Source: Cytidiella melzeri
Lineage: Eukaryota; Basidiomycota; Agaricomycetes; Polyporales; Irpicaceae
Direction of reading: 5' to 3'
DNA length: 64,000 bases
NCBI GenBank assembly: GCA_022592445.1
Contig: JABYQR010000073.1
Location: 1 to 64,000 of the forward strand
This document shows, one piece after another, positions 22,443 to 34,783 of this stretch (the stretch's first letter is position 1; each line of letters starts with the position of its first letter). Below the pieces are notes generated by a model, which saw only the letters and a program-made list of their open reading frames with translations, was not told the DNA's origin and did not search any database. Made by a program: the position numbers and the translations under genes.

Positions 22443-22869
22443 GGCCGTCGAGCTGGGAGTGCAGAGGCAGGGTTGCAGACTTGATCAAAGTCGACAGGAG
22501 TAGGCGATGGTAGTCGATAACGCTCAAAGCAACTCGACTCGTGCAAGTGATGTATTATTGTTGTATACAGTGGAGGTAGTATGCGTATAGACACAAGTGG
22601 CGCATGAGGAGACAAATCGACGAGACGACGAACATAGCGAGCCTGAAGAATCAAGGAAACAGAAACGATGAAGAGCCAAGTGAGTGAGATGTACTGGATC
22701 AACGTCAGCATAACAAGAGCAAAACGAGGAGATAAGACATATGGGTGAACGAGCGAAATTCGTGACGGTCGTGAACAAGACAAAGTGAAGGAAGTGACCT
22801 AGACACAGGGAGCGGAAGAGAATACGGATAAAGTAGACAGATAAAAACATGCAAAGGGATGGGTTTGCT
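22443..22869. other. ureD upstream region and byr4 3' region
   Basis: 427 bp between the ureD start and the byr4 stop, both on the minus strand. No clear TATA or GATA site stands out; a few GATAA-like cores (for example near 22727-22731) are not specific enough to call. Confidence 0.35.
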
Positions 22870-25625
22870 TCAATACTGCCTCGTCGCCAAGGCGCGAATT
22901 TCATACAGGAATGTCCGGTCTGGCTGTGCAGGACTCGGTGTAATCCACCCGCGCATTTCAAGCCGATGTCGTTGCTCAGCCGCTTGACATGATTCGAAGA
23001 AGCCGTCCTCGATGTCGCAGACCATAGAAGCCCTCGACCCTCGGTCGCTTTCGGATTCGGATCTGCTGCGAGTGCGACTGGCAAACGAGCTAGAGGTCTG
23101 TATCTGCGGACCGGTGGGGGTGGCATCTTTGTCCCTATGCAGCTGAGCACTGGCCCTGATGGTATCTCCTTTCGACTCCCAATCGTCAGAGTCCTCGTCG
23201 TCAGCCAAGTTGGCGAAAACGTCAGGCTCGTCTTCATCAGGAGGTAAAGTTGATACCCAGCACATCCGCGACGGATCAAAGATCATATTCCCGACTTTCC
23301 GCGCCCCTGCCGCAAATGAGCTAACGGGAGAGCCGATGGATGAGCCAGTTAGGTGTGTGATTAGTGCTGGCCGTGTCGATGTGCCGACAGTGGCGTCGAA
23401 ATCGCGCAACACTTGATCGTTCCCCTCCCATCGCAAGGTTTGTGGGTTCCATTTCATTTCGCCGACGACTGTCAACTCCGAGTCAGTACGAATCAAGCCA
23501 TTAAGAGGTCTGACTCACCTCTGGGACATCCAGCCCCTCCCAGGTTCCGGATAAGAGTGGGTTTCCGTCTCGATGAGTCTGTGGGTGTACTTGGGGTCTT
23601 CCGCTTCTTGCCCAAGGACTCAGGCTCAACGGACTTGGGAGCAGCGAAATCCATACGCGATGTACGCTTCAACGTCTTTGAAGGAGGCATCCCTTTACTG
23701 CCTGGCCCTACACGACGTTAGGTGGTAAGAGAGGGAGGTACGAGACGCAACATGGCTGTGTCCTTACCTAGCGGTTCATATCGAGTAGTTCGGCGTAAAG
23801 AACCTTGTTCAGGCTGAGAGTCGAGTTTCGGCGGCATAGGATAACTAGCTCCAGGCACACGATTTCCGTAGCCTTTCGGCTGAACACGATATTTGCCCTC
23901 CTTGTCGCGATTCAGCGGGAGATCTTCAAAGGCATCCAATTCGGTGCCATCACCGTAGGTCCGCTGGCGCTTCGGACGTTTCAAGACCTTGGCAGTCGGA
24001 ACGCCCGGCAAACTTTGCGTTTGCACGTGGCGAACCTTCCCAGTCATTGTCGGATGTTTGATTGAAGAGCTAGAAGGGGGTCGAGGAGTGGGCGGCAGTG
24101 GTGATGTGGATCGGGCTGGAGGAGGATGATGTGCAAATACGGCTGATATTGGTGTTCGGGTTTTCATGCGGGAAGAGGTAGTTGGCATCGTCAGTCTTAG
24201 AGCGACAGGATTAGAGGAAGGCGTCGAAGGGCGGGTTGGAGGTACGGTGAAGTCGAGGCCTTGAATTCGGCTTGTGGAGCTAGAATGTGCTTTCGCGCGC
24301 GAGGACGCAGTCGGTGCATTATATCGCGCTGCGGTGGCGTATGCTGTACCGGATCCAGATGGCTGATCCAAAGCATTATCGGAGAGGGATGGCAGTGAAG
24401 CCTTGCGCGTGAGCTGACGAGCTGGGGGAGGAGAAACGGGCTTCAAGCCAGAATGTGATTTCTGTCCTCGAAGCCCTGTTGTTTTGGCAGTGAGGAGAGA
24501 CTTGGAACTTGAAGGAACGAGGCTGGACGTAAGCGCTTGACTGTAGGTCTGTGTTCGACTGGCTGATGCAGGTGGCGGAGAAGGTGGTGCATTAATTTTG
24601 CGAAATTGATTGACAGAGGAAACTGGCGGATTGTTTGGAGATTTCGCTCTGTCACCTTTCGTTCGGGATGGAGGACACAGGGTTGAGATGTGTGGAGGTA
24701 CACTCTTGCTTCGCGTGGTAGGAGGAGCGATGATTCTCCTCGAAATTAGCTGAGGTTTTTGCAGTAGTCTGCTAGGGCTCAGTTCGGTCTCGTCATCCAA
24801 CACAAGCCCACTCTCGAAATCATCCTCCGGATCAGGACTGGACACTTTGACACGCATGTCGATGAAAACAGTTTTCTTCTTCGTCTCGAGGATCTTCGTC
24901 AGCTTCTTGCCGCTCTGTCCTGACTCGAACAGCCCGGAAGGCACAACAAGCCCATCAAGAAGATCGTCAGACAAATTTCCGTCTTCTTCCTCTGTGTCCG
25001 GCAAGGAGGACACTGATGATGCTGAGGTGTATGTGGTGGACGGTGGAGAATGATCAGCAAACCCGAGGGTGGAGTAGGCATCAGAGGACTGGGAGGACGT
25101 CGTATGATCTTTGTCTCCCCATTCCATAGAGGACTTGGAAGAGCGGTGATTAAGATCAAGAGGTCGTAGAGACAGCTTGGTGAGATCCGACGGAAGTGCG
25201 AAACCGTCCTCAAAGTCGTCGTCAATCTCCATAGGTGCGGAGCTACAGGAAGTAGCAGGCGGCGGCGGTGCTGGCATTCTGGGAAGTATTGCTGCCTTAA
25301 TGGTAGGTATACCTTCATCGTCGTCGTCGTCGTCTTCCTCTTCCAAGGACATGTGTAATGGAGGGCGGATGGTGTGCATGCGTGGGAGCTGACCTGATGT
25401 AACGGGGCGTGCTAACACGCCTGTCGGAAGTGAGCCCTCTGAGCCCGTCTTCACCCTCGCCCCGCCTGTCTGACCCAGGTCCATCTCCATGTCCCAGTCC
25501 TCATCATCTTCCTTATCAGACTCAACGTCTGAAGCGTGGATAGCGTCTCCCTCGGGTAAGTCGAAATCAGCGTCAAGCCATTCTTCACCAGCAGAAAGAC
25601 CCGAAGGCGTGTGTGTTGTTGTCAT
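22870..25625 (-). CDS. byr4: Byr4/Bfa1-type GAP scaffold of the septation/mitotic exit network
   Basis: Three exons (25625-23768, 23707-23519, 23468-22870) give 881 residues. The N-terminal two thirds is acidic and disordered (runs of Asp and Glu, many SP/TP sites) with repeated short acidic-hydrophobic blocks such as DDDFEDGF and EDDFESGLVL, seen in Byr4. The C-terminal third has the conserved core: VGEMKWNPQTLRWEGNDQVL, RPALITHL and GNMIFDPSRMCW. Byr4/Bfa1 pairs with Cdc16/Bub2 to switch off the Spg1/Tem1 GTPase at the spindle pole body, delaying septation until mitosis is complete. Many proline-directed serines suggest kinase control. Recognition is from the C-terminal core. Confidence 0.85.
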
Positions 25626-26083
25626 GGAGGTATGGTCAAAAGTAGAAAGTTAGAAGACACAGAGCTTTTTCTGTAATGGATGCAGCGGATGCGACGGTGG
25701 AGAAAAGTAAAAGTAGAGAGTGAGAGGCGATTATTGCGGCGACATGTGAGCGGAACACGATAATGGGGGCAGCAACAGAGTATTTGAGAGTGAAATGCTG
25801 AAGAATAGAGATTGTCTGTCTTGCAAAGTCTTTGCCGTTGTCCGATGTGGAGAGTAGGCCCTCGCTGCAGTCGGATACGTGGATATTGTCGGTGGTGGTG
25901 GTGGGAGAATGTATTGTTGACTTTCCAGCGATTGTTTGCACATCGATTGTATGCGCATGTTTGGCTTATGTTTGGCTTCCTTCCACCTTCAAGCGCTCAT
26001 TGCAACGGAACTCGCGATGAGTGACTATACACTGAAGGAGCATTCCAGCACTCGAACAATAAGAATTAAAGAAAGAGAGATAG
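25626..26083. other. byr4 promoter and NRDE2 3' region
   Basis: 458 bp upstream of the byr4 start and downstream of the NRDE2 stop. A pyrimidine-rich tract on the coding strand precedes the byr4 start. No repeat or RNA gene seen. Confidence 0.4.
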
Positions 26084-29000
26084 CTAGTATGGTTTGAGTC
26101 TCCTCAGTTCATCTGCATTGTACTCGATGACTTCGTCTCCATAATCCTCTAAAGCTTCATCCTTCCTGAGGGTATTGGATTCAGACCACCCCTCCAATGC
26201 CTCGTCTATACCTTCCCTTAACCGTATACCTCGTTCGGCCATAGTCTCCGCCAGCTCGTTCAGCTCACGCGTAGTGAACACCCCTCGCAACTGCACGAAC
26301 GCTATAAGATACAATTCTAGAAAGCTAGTCAGCTCTTGCTCTGGACTAAACCGTGGTGTCTCGCGTACCTTTCACCAACGGACATTCTCCGATTGCTCGA
26401 AATAGTAGCTTCTTGGCTCGACTCAGTTGGCCGGCACGTATCTCAAATTCCAAATACACCCGCCACAAGATCGCGCTGCCCCGAGTCCTACGTGATAGAA
26501 ACTGTCATCTAACTGAACTCAGCTTGAATATCCAGACATACCTCTCGTCCTGGGCGGCTGCAGACAAGCTAGATCTTACACGTTCTTGCTCGGCTTTCCA
26601 ACGCCCCTTCTCCCACCCCGCAGCCCATACTTCCGCCACGCGACGAGACAAATCTTTTTCTCGCATCACACCCGCAACCGTCGTCTCGCCCAAGACGAGA
26701 CGCACCTTTCCCCACACCGCCTGACCCTTCTCCGCTTCGAGGAAAAGCGCCAAGATAATCGTGTTACTAGGATACTGGGAGATGGCCCTTTCTGCTCTGT
26801 CCCGAAGCAGAGCCGGAGCAACTGGATTGCGAAGGACACTGCCATGCACATAGAGCATTAGCAAAGATGCCACGGTCAAGCTTTCGTGAGCAATCGTTCC
26901 TTCGTTCAGTCTGCCGATTTCCATGTCAAGTATGAACAGGGCTCCTTCGACAGACCCAGTGAGCAACTCCAACAGGGCCCTGAGCTTCAACCACGCTTGT
27001 TGCTCCTTCCACCGATCGGGCGGTCCATCCTGGTAAAATTCGTCCAGGCGTCTCTTGCTGCGTAGTACGGCCACCGTCCCATCACCGTTGGTACTGGTAG
27101 ACCGTAAGATGATCTTGACGGCGGGATCTGGCGAATGAGACTGCCATTCCAGTTCCGCCCAGTCCCACCAAAGTATACCAGAATCAACAGCCCCTGGCGC
27201 GGCTGATGAAAGCACTGTCGAATACAATTTCCGTGCCTCATCTAGACGGCCTCTCAGACGTTCCAATCGAGCGTGATATGCCCAGTGAATGAGGGAGTCT
27301 TTAGCCTCTGCAAGAAGAGACTTCGATGTTTTCACGGCACTAACAAGGAAGATGGGCAAAGAATCAGAACGGTATGATGATTTACTCACGACTTCGTATT
27401 CAAAGCACCTTCAAATGCAAGATATAGAGCATGCCAGGCTTTGTCGACGCTAGAAATTTGGCACTGCTGGAAGATCTGCCTTACAACACCCTTATTAACT
27501 CCCGCCAAATCTTGCTGGCTGAGCGCTGTATTTCTGTCGTTTCCGATGCCTTCAAGTGGGGAGACGATGTTCATTCCCCACTGTTTGACAGGCCCAAATG
27601 TAGCAGAGTATTCGCGTTCGCGACCCAAAAGTACGCCGGCTTGAGCATCTGCCGTTATTGCCCGCTTATTAACGTCAGATGGAAAAATGGAGGATAGAAA
27701 CTCTGGAGATGCAAAGTGGGTTGCGCTCCACCTGTCGTCCGTGTTCGGGATAGATCCGTCATGAAGCGATGCAGATAGGCCGGGAGTGTGGACTCCCAGG
27801 AAAGAGAGCCAAATAAGCCTAAATGACTCTTTGCTTTTCAGCAGTCGTAAGTCGAGAAGGAAAGGCCGGATGTCGGAGAAGAGGATGGTCGAGTATGGGT
27901 CGCTATCAGCGCCTTCGTCGTTGGTCCGTGTAGGAAGGGCATGCACTCCGCGGAAAGCAGACCATTCGTTCATGGCCCAACGACTATGAGGATCAGTGAG
28001 TGCTGACTTCGTTATGGCAGGTCTACTGGGCATGATGCTTGTTTCTGAACGTCCAGAAGACTCCCAAATGGCCCAGCCAGAGGCTCCCGCTTCCCCCAAG
28101 CGAGGAGCTTCGGAATCCCAGAACTCCTCCAGTCGACCAAGCTGCTCGTTGAACATAGAGTTATTGAGATCTGGAGGTCTGCAAAATAATCTGCTCGTAG
28201 ATTGAGTACATAAATATGTAAGAACCGCACACAACACTTACAATTCTGCTTGCGCCTGAAACAACGCATGAGCATGTTCAACGAAGCCTAATCAAATTGA
28301 AGGTCAGCGAGAGAAAAACTTGAAGTTGTAATCTCCTTGATGCACGCACCTGCGTCACGTAGAGCGACAGCTAATCTCCAGAACGCTCTCAGTCTACCGT
28401 TCTCATCATGTGTTGGAAGTGAAGCGAAAACCCTCCGGGCATCTTCAGTGACACCCTCGACGCCTCGTGGGGCAGCCCGTATCCGCCAGTCCAACCACTG
28501 TACCCAAAGGTCAGTACTGCCAATCTTCAGGGCGATCTCCCACTCTGAATTCAACACGTCTAATGTCCAGATGTCTTCGCCAGCGCTCAGGTACTTCAAA
28601 CGAAGTTGCTGCGATTGAGCATTGCTTGGATGCGCTGAAAGTGCACGGGAAAGGACTGATAACGCGATTTCAGCCCTAGCTTTCTGAGCATTCTTCGTGT
28701 CAGGGGGAATGTCTGCTAGTGTGTGCGAGAGAAGAGAAAGCCATGGTCGAACAGAGGTTGGGTCAATCGATAGCTGTGCTTCCAGGGACTTCAGGGTTTC
28801 CTGCCGTGAGGTGGAATGTATAGTGTCGGAATCGTCGGAATCACTGGCCCCATTATCTTCAGACGAGGAGTCGGATTCTTGAGAGTCACGAGCAGCAGTG
28901 GTGATGTCTCTGTTGGACTGCACAGTCTTCTTCGGACCTGTTGACGGCAGGCGCAGGAAACCGTCGACTTCGACATACTTGTATCTATCTTCTGGCGAGG

Positions 29001-29668
29001 TCACGAGCCTCTTTGTAGGAGCAGCTCGCAGCAAATGACGAGCGCTGGAATCTGTCAAGGCAGGGGCCTTTGGAGAACTTCAATAAACGGCGATGCTAGA
29101 GAGAGACGACGCACTCTTCGCCTGGTCCCTGCGACCCCTACTTCCAAGCCTTGACGACTACGATGAAGCACCAACAATGCTTCGCCAAGTCCCAGTATCC
29201 TTCTCCCGCCTATTTTTCAGTCACGATACTGTCGAATGATAACTGAAGAAGTGACTCACGGCCAACGAGACTGTACTTGGGTATGTCGCCTGCGTGCAAG
29301 CGACCGTACTTTACGTTCAACATGTCTCCCTTCCGATCGGAGAAGAAAACTGGCGGAGAGGTATTTCTGAAGTCCTCTGGTTCAACGGTTCGCTTGCGTG
29401 AGTCTTCTAGCTCTTTGAGGTACTCGTCCGTTTTGTGGCTCTGCTCTGGTTCACGAACTCGTTTTTTGTGCTTCGCTCGCTCGCGTTCGTCTGACTGCTC
29501 TTGATCCCCTTCACCTTTACTCTTCTGCCCCTTCCGTTTATGCTTATCATCCTTCTTGCGCTGGCTTTGTGGATTGGGTATCGTTTTGCTAGAGCTCGCC
29601 TGAGACGCGTCCAGATCTGGGAAGGAACTGAACGACGGTGGGAACGAAGAGAACGAAGGCGCTGACAT
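26084..29668 (-). CDS. NRDE2: NRDE-2 family nuclear protein
   Basis: About eight exons; I fixed 29668-29260, 29209-29115, 29067-28350 and 28287-28242, then larger blocks over about 28190-27390, 27345-26520 and two short 3' exons ending at 26084 (about 1,080 residues). The N-terminal exon carries a Lys/Glu-rich coiled stretch and the family block FFSDRKGDMLNVKYGRLHAG, followed by RILGLGEALLVLHRSRQGLE. The rest is helical, HAT/TPR-like (WLSLLSHTLADI, WLDWRIRAA, WAYHARLERLRGRLDEA, LWRVYLEFEIRAG). NRDE-2 works with the exosome adaptor Mtr4 and the spliceosome in nuclear RNA surveillance and RNAi. The exact acceptor of exon 5 (AELLFCRPPD or AELPPD) is unsettled. Confidence 0.85.
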
Positions 29669-29884
29669 TTGGAGATATTTGCAGGATTGTGGTCGCCTTA
29701 ACTGAAGAATGGGACTTGGGTGTTGAGTGTCATGAGCGTAAGAAGAAGAAACAAGTCTGCAGTCATTTCAAAGTAGGCGCAGGTGCGAGAGGTGCACCCT
29801 CCTGAGCGCCCACTAATATGAGTTTTGACACTGAGCCTTCCGCAACCTCACCCTCCTCAGACCAATACCAACGCAGTTTCACTC
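29669..29884. promoter_or_regulatory. Short bidirectional promoter of NRDE2 and NIP7
   Basis: Only 216 bp lie between the two start codons, so one nucleosome-free region must serve both genes. No TATA box is evident, as is common for housekeeping promoters. Confidence 0.55.
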
Positions 29885-30696
29885 ATGCGTCCCTTGACAG
29901 AAGATGAGAGTAAAGCGGTGTTCACGAAGCTGGCCAACTATATTGTGAGCTACCTGCTAACACATGAGAGTGGTACTCATGTTTTCCATGCCGCAGGGCA
30001 AAAACCTCGTCCATCTCATCGACCGACCTGACGAGCCGTACTGCTTTCGATTGCACAAGGACAGGGTATTCTATGTATCTGAGTCGTCAATGCGTCTTGC
30101 TATATCAGTAGCAAAACCGAACCTGGTCAGCCTAGGGACATGCTTTGGCAAGTTTTCAAAATCTGGGAAATTCAAGTTGCACATCACTGCCCTCGACTAT
30201 CTCTCTCAATACGCGAAGTACAAAGTATGCCCTTCCAGCTGTTTCTTCTCCTTGCTTGCTACTGACTACAACGTACAGATTTGGATCAAACCTAACGGTG
30301 AAATGCCATTCCTATACGGCAACCATGTTCTTAAGGCGCACTTGGGTCGAATAACTGAAGACACACCAGAACATCAAGGCGTTTTGGTGTACAGTATGAA
30401 TGATGTTCCGTTGGTGCGTCTGCCTTGCGTTTGGTTTCTATCACTGCTTGACGGTATATGTAGGGGTTTGGTGTTACGGCCCGTTCAACTGTGGACACAA
30501 GAAAACTGGATCCGACGGCCATCATTGTATTCCACCAGTCGTAAGGTCTCTGCAATGAAGTGCGATTCTATGTTACTAAAGCAACACTGTAGCGATGTCG
30601 GGGAATACCTGCGTGACGAGGTATGTTTCGTTTGCTCACTTCTAGAGCTGCCGGTCAACTTTGACTGAACTGCGAATATAGGAAACATTGTTCTAA
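29885..30696 (+). CDS. NIP7: 60S ribosome biogenesis factor Nip7
   Basis: Six exons (29885-29944, 29997-30224, 30279-30413, 30464-30540, 30593-30620, 30682-30696) give 180 residues, matching the near-constant length of the family. The sequence opens [20 protein letters not shown] and continues [40 protein letters not shown] and [13 protein letters not shown], the PUA domain at the C-terminus. Nip7 binds pre-60S particles in the nucleolus with Nop8 and Rrp43 and is needed for 27S pre-rRNA processing. The last exon encodes only ETLF and stop. Confidence 0.96.
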
Positions 30697-30972
30697 CGAC
30701 TTGGATTCCCTTACTTACGTCGATCGCTACTTTGTCGGTCTTAGCTGGCGACGAAGTGCTCCGCCTGCTTGAAGCATCGCGGGGGACGACGTGCCAAAAT
30801 TATTGTATCTTGCTCGTAATCAGACCTGCCATTGTAAACTATGCATTGTTACCTAGGCCTATAGACCAGCGTGTGCTTCGCTTTTCATTGAAGCCTGTGG
30901 GAGAGCCGGCCCGTCTGACGCTGGGACATATCACTTTGAAGTGGACGTGTCCATGAAATTGCCACCACGACC

Positions 30973-33900
30973 ATGACGTCTCCGTCCACCTCCAATCCCT
31001 CCTCGACCGCAGACCTCTCAGCTCAATGGACCCATCTCTCCGACGACGAGCTCACCGAGGATTTCGCTCGGAGATGCTTAAATGCAGTCGCTGACGATGT
31101 CTGGGTTGCCGCAGCCTGTGTGGACCGTCTGTTAGAGGACGTGTCACTTCAGAGGACACTGCTGGACATGGGGTTAAGCAGAACGGAATCAGCGTCACGC
31201 AGGATACAAGCTGCCTCCGAGGAGCCTTCCGATGAAGCAGACGGTGGTAGGGACGACACAGGTGCCCCAGGCGACGAGCGGAAACGTCGTGCGCTCTCCT
31301 CATACTTTCAAGATGAACCTGCGGACGCGCAGCTATGCCAGATGCGTATCACGCTTCTGGAGCGACTGGATAGGCTGAATACTTTCGTGGAGGTATGCAA
31401 GGAATTACCTTTGCAGGAGACAGAGGCGGGCCAGGGCGACATTGACGAAGAGTGGGAGGATGATCCATGGGGTGAAACTGATGAAGGTTCCAATACGCCC
31501 ACCAAACCTATGGCTGAGCCGTTGATCCCTCTGTCGAGCTTCATGGTAGATGATCTTCTGGACCTCTCTTGTCTGCATGCGTCTCTAGGGTATTACTCTG
31601 CGGTACGAGTTATCATGGAACGTCACGCGTCTACCTTATGGCAATACCGCTTCGTCATTCTTGACAGTATACCAGAGCACATACCTCCCGCAGACTATCG
31701 GGACTTACTTCCTGAGCTGGACATGTCCTCCGGAGAGGAACGTCCGATACAGCATCGGCCATGGAGGGAAGAGATGGACTGGGTCGAACAGCCGTTTGTC
31801 CGGGAAACCCTCAGTCACTTCGGCTCTCTGATTGATTTCGCTGCCGACTCTCTAGTCGATATAGCTCCTTCAGCGCAGCTGCTGCCGTTGTCCTCAGATG
31901 CATTGACCGCATGGTACCGAAAGCGTATCAATAATGTCATGGCGAACTCGGGCATGCTAGACAATGCTCTTTCTCTAGTACAACATGCTGCGTCCCAAGG
32001 AGTTCCAGACATGGACGAAGTGGGAGAGGAACTCTCGCTACTGTCACGTCTAGTCTATGAGGTACCCACAGAGCCCTCAACAGACTGGACGCTAGAGAGG
32101 TGGAAAAACCTCGATCCCGCCGCCGCCATCCGCGCGTATCTCGAGGACACCCCGGCAGAAGATGTGCCTAGGCAGATCAACAAGCTAGTCATGCCATACC
32201 TCTTCGTCCTCGAATCACGCGCAGAACGCGAAGGCCACCCTGAGCCAGAGCTCGTCAATCGTTCGCTTTACGACTACATTCTACAGGCACCGCTGGACAT
32301 TGTTGCAGCCATCTTCGAGGCGTCGAAACCTACTCTTCCACCCGCCAAGCGTCTACTTCGAAGTGACGAAGACATGGTTCGTGTAGCCCTTGCATGTCTG
32401 TATGGAAGTGATAGTCTGGACGAGTGGCCAACCATGAGTCGCATCTTTGAGTGCTTACCTGCTTGGGAAGTACCAGCAGATGAGGATGAAGCAGACGAAG
32501 CAGATACTACTATCACATCCCTGGGTGCCTTCGTTGCGCCATCTACCTCGCAACCTCGTGCCACTCCTGCAGATCTATTGCTCTTCTTCCAACCCCTCCC
32601 GTCGCATTCCCTTTCCAGAGCACTGGACATCCTCGACGTACATCTTGAGTCTGGTGAGATCCTTTCTCGATGGAGTGTACCTGCACCGTTGCGATGGTTT
32701 CTCCAAAGTAACGGAAAGCTTTCTGAACAGAGGGCGCGGGCAACACGCATGGCACGTCAGGCCGGTGGGAAAGATGATAAGCTGGAGTCGCTGGAGGATT
32801 GGGAATGGCTGTTGGATGACATGCTGAAGCTCTCCGGCTCAGGTGAAAGTGGGCTTAAAGGCGCATTCTGCTTGTTGTCTGGAGACGAAATCCTACGGAT
32901 ATTTCTCAATGGTTTGCTCTCAACGGGGCGTAAGTACGCTTCTGTCTTTTCCACTCGTCAGAAGAACTTAATGAAATAGCAGGGTTTGACATCGCACGGA
33001 GTTTGCTACGTACCCCTAAATCGCGACTGCAACTACCCCCAGCTGCTGTCGAAGACGTCTGTCTTGCATGTTCGCGAGAATTCTACGATAATGCAAGCTC
33101 TGGCAACTATCATTTTGGTGACATGAAGCTTGCGTATGATTGGTAAATCCTCGCTTCTCGAAGAATATTCCTGTCGTCGCTCACTCGTATGCGTCAGCCT
33201 CGATGTTCTTCTCATGTCCGAGCGTATTACACAAGAAAAAGAGTTCATAGAAGCAACGTCTCGCTTATGCTCGTTCAACCTGATGTCCTCTCCAGGCACA
33301 CCCATCACACCCATCGAAATCCGGCTCACCAAAGACCGTCTATCCCTTGTCTCCCGAGTCCTCTCAAGCAATCCTGAAGCATACAAACACTCACAAGTAA
33401 TCCTCGAACTTGTCCAAAAGCTCGGATTCGCCGGGAACGTCGTCGCGGACGTGAAGACGCTCGCCATGCTCAGCGATACCGCATTGACAGCGGAGGATTT
33501 CGACCGCGCATACGAGAACTGCAGCAAAATGGTGGACCTCGTGATGAATTTGCGCGCGTCCCGGGGTCTCCACGACCCAGAGATCCAGCAGGCGAGTGAA
33601 GTCTGCTGGGTCTCATGCTTCCAGCTTGGCCGCCACCCAGAGTTTGAAGATTTGTCTAAACGAGGCAACGTCCTCGCGCGAGCGATGGAACTCTGTCCTC
33701 CGGAGCGTCTTTTAGACATCCTGACCAGCTGGCGCCGCTTTGAGCAAGAAGACCTTGAGTCACGACGTGAGAAGAAGAGTGCTCGACGCAGCGGTGCAAA
33801 GTCAGCAAACGGAACACACGTGAAGAGACGCACGGAGAACGGGAGCCGCTACCTCACGGATACGCTGGCTTCGCGACTGCAGAGATTGCAACAGCACGTA

Positions 33901-34116
33901 CCCTCCTCGCCGCTCATCAACGCGCCCGAGTTTGCCAAGGAGGCCCTGCACAGTGTCGCCGCCAACTTTTCGTTCGCTCGAGGTCGTACGCTCTTCTCTG
34001 AAGGTGGCGAGAGGTCGAGGAGTGGTAGTAGGACGAGAATCGACGCGGCGGAGGTTCAGGCTCAGGCATCTCGGGCGTTGCAAAAGGGCCTGGGGTGGTT
34101 GTTGGGCGACGAGTGA
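30973..34116 (+). CDS. SEC39: Sec39-domain protein (Dsl1/NBAS tethering complex)
   Basis: Three exons (30973-32929, 32983-33142, 33198-34116) give 1,011 residues. It is an all-helical protein with an acidic insert near residues 145-170 (DEEWEDDPWGETDEG). The Sec39 core shows FDIARSLLRTP, ACSREFYDNASSGNYHFGDM, KLAYDCLDVLLMSE and EFIEATSRLCSF. Sec39 (Dsl3; NBAS in animals) joins Dsl1 and Tip20 at the ER to tether COPI vesicles and hold ER SNAREs. The C-tail is basic and Ser/Arg-rich. It lies 276 bp downstream of NIP7 on the same strand, each with its own promoter. Confidence 0.88.
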
Positions 34117-34783
34117 CTGGTGAACCAAGGCTGTTCAAGATGGCACGGACACATAGCTCAGTACAGGCAACGTGCTTGAACACGCGTACGTGTATAGGCG
34201 GAATTGTCATCGATATATCCCGTCCGTAGTTTATATCCAGGATCATGCGTATTTATCGTGCTTTGCAAGACTATAGTGGGTTGATAATCGGTGGGTATAT
34301 ATTGTGGTATACGACATGACTTGCATAAGAAGAAAACCATTACGAGAAATACGCGTGGAAACGCAAGGGGTAGAGTAAAACATGGCGACCTCGAGCTTGC
34401 CGGGTACCGCAAAGTCGAATTACAAAGCGAAGTACAACACATTTAAATTGCAAAAGTATCGTCCAAAGCGACAGCGAGAGAAAGGACGAGAAAGGGTGGT
34501 GGATGAATCATGCTAGAACCAACACTGCATGCGAATGACCCAAAGAGAAAAAGGCGGAGGGGGTGGAATAGTCATGAGGTACGTTCAGATACGTCTACAA
34601 TCCAGAGTGCAACCAGCGAATGATCGTGTAATGATAGAAAGCGAGAGGAAGGGGGAATATTATAACATACATACAAATAAACACTGAGGATGGTTCCAAG
34701 AAAGCGAGCATTGCGGGAAATTGGGATACCGCTGAGCGACGCTGGTAGTTGGTGAAGATCGAACCCGAGTTATCTGCTGGGCA
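34117..34783. other. Convergent spacer after SEC39
   Basis: 667 bp between the SEC39 stop and the stop of the minus-strand disordered gene. Nothing coding, repeated or structured was recognised. Confidence 0.4.

Noticed and set aside
25308..25370. GTC/CTT triplet repeat as a regulatory microsatellite
   Set aside because: It encodes the Asp/Glu run of the Byr4-type protein and is explained by coding.
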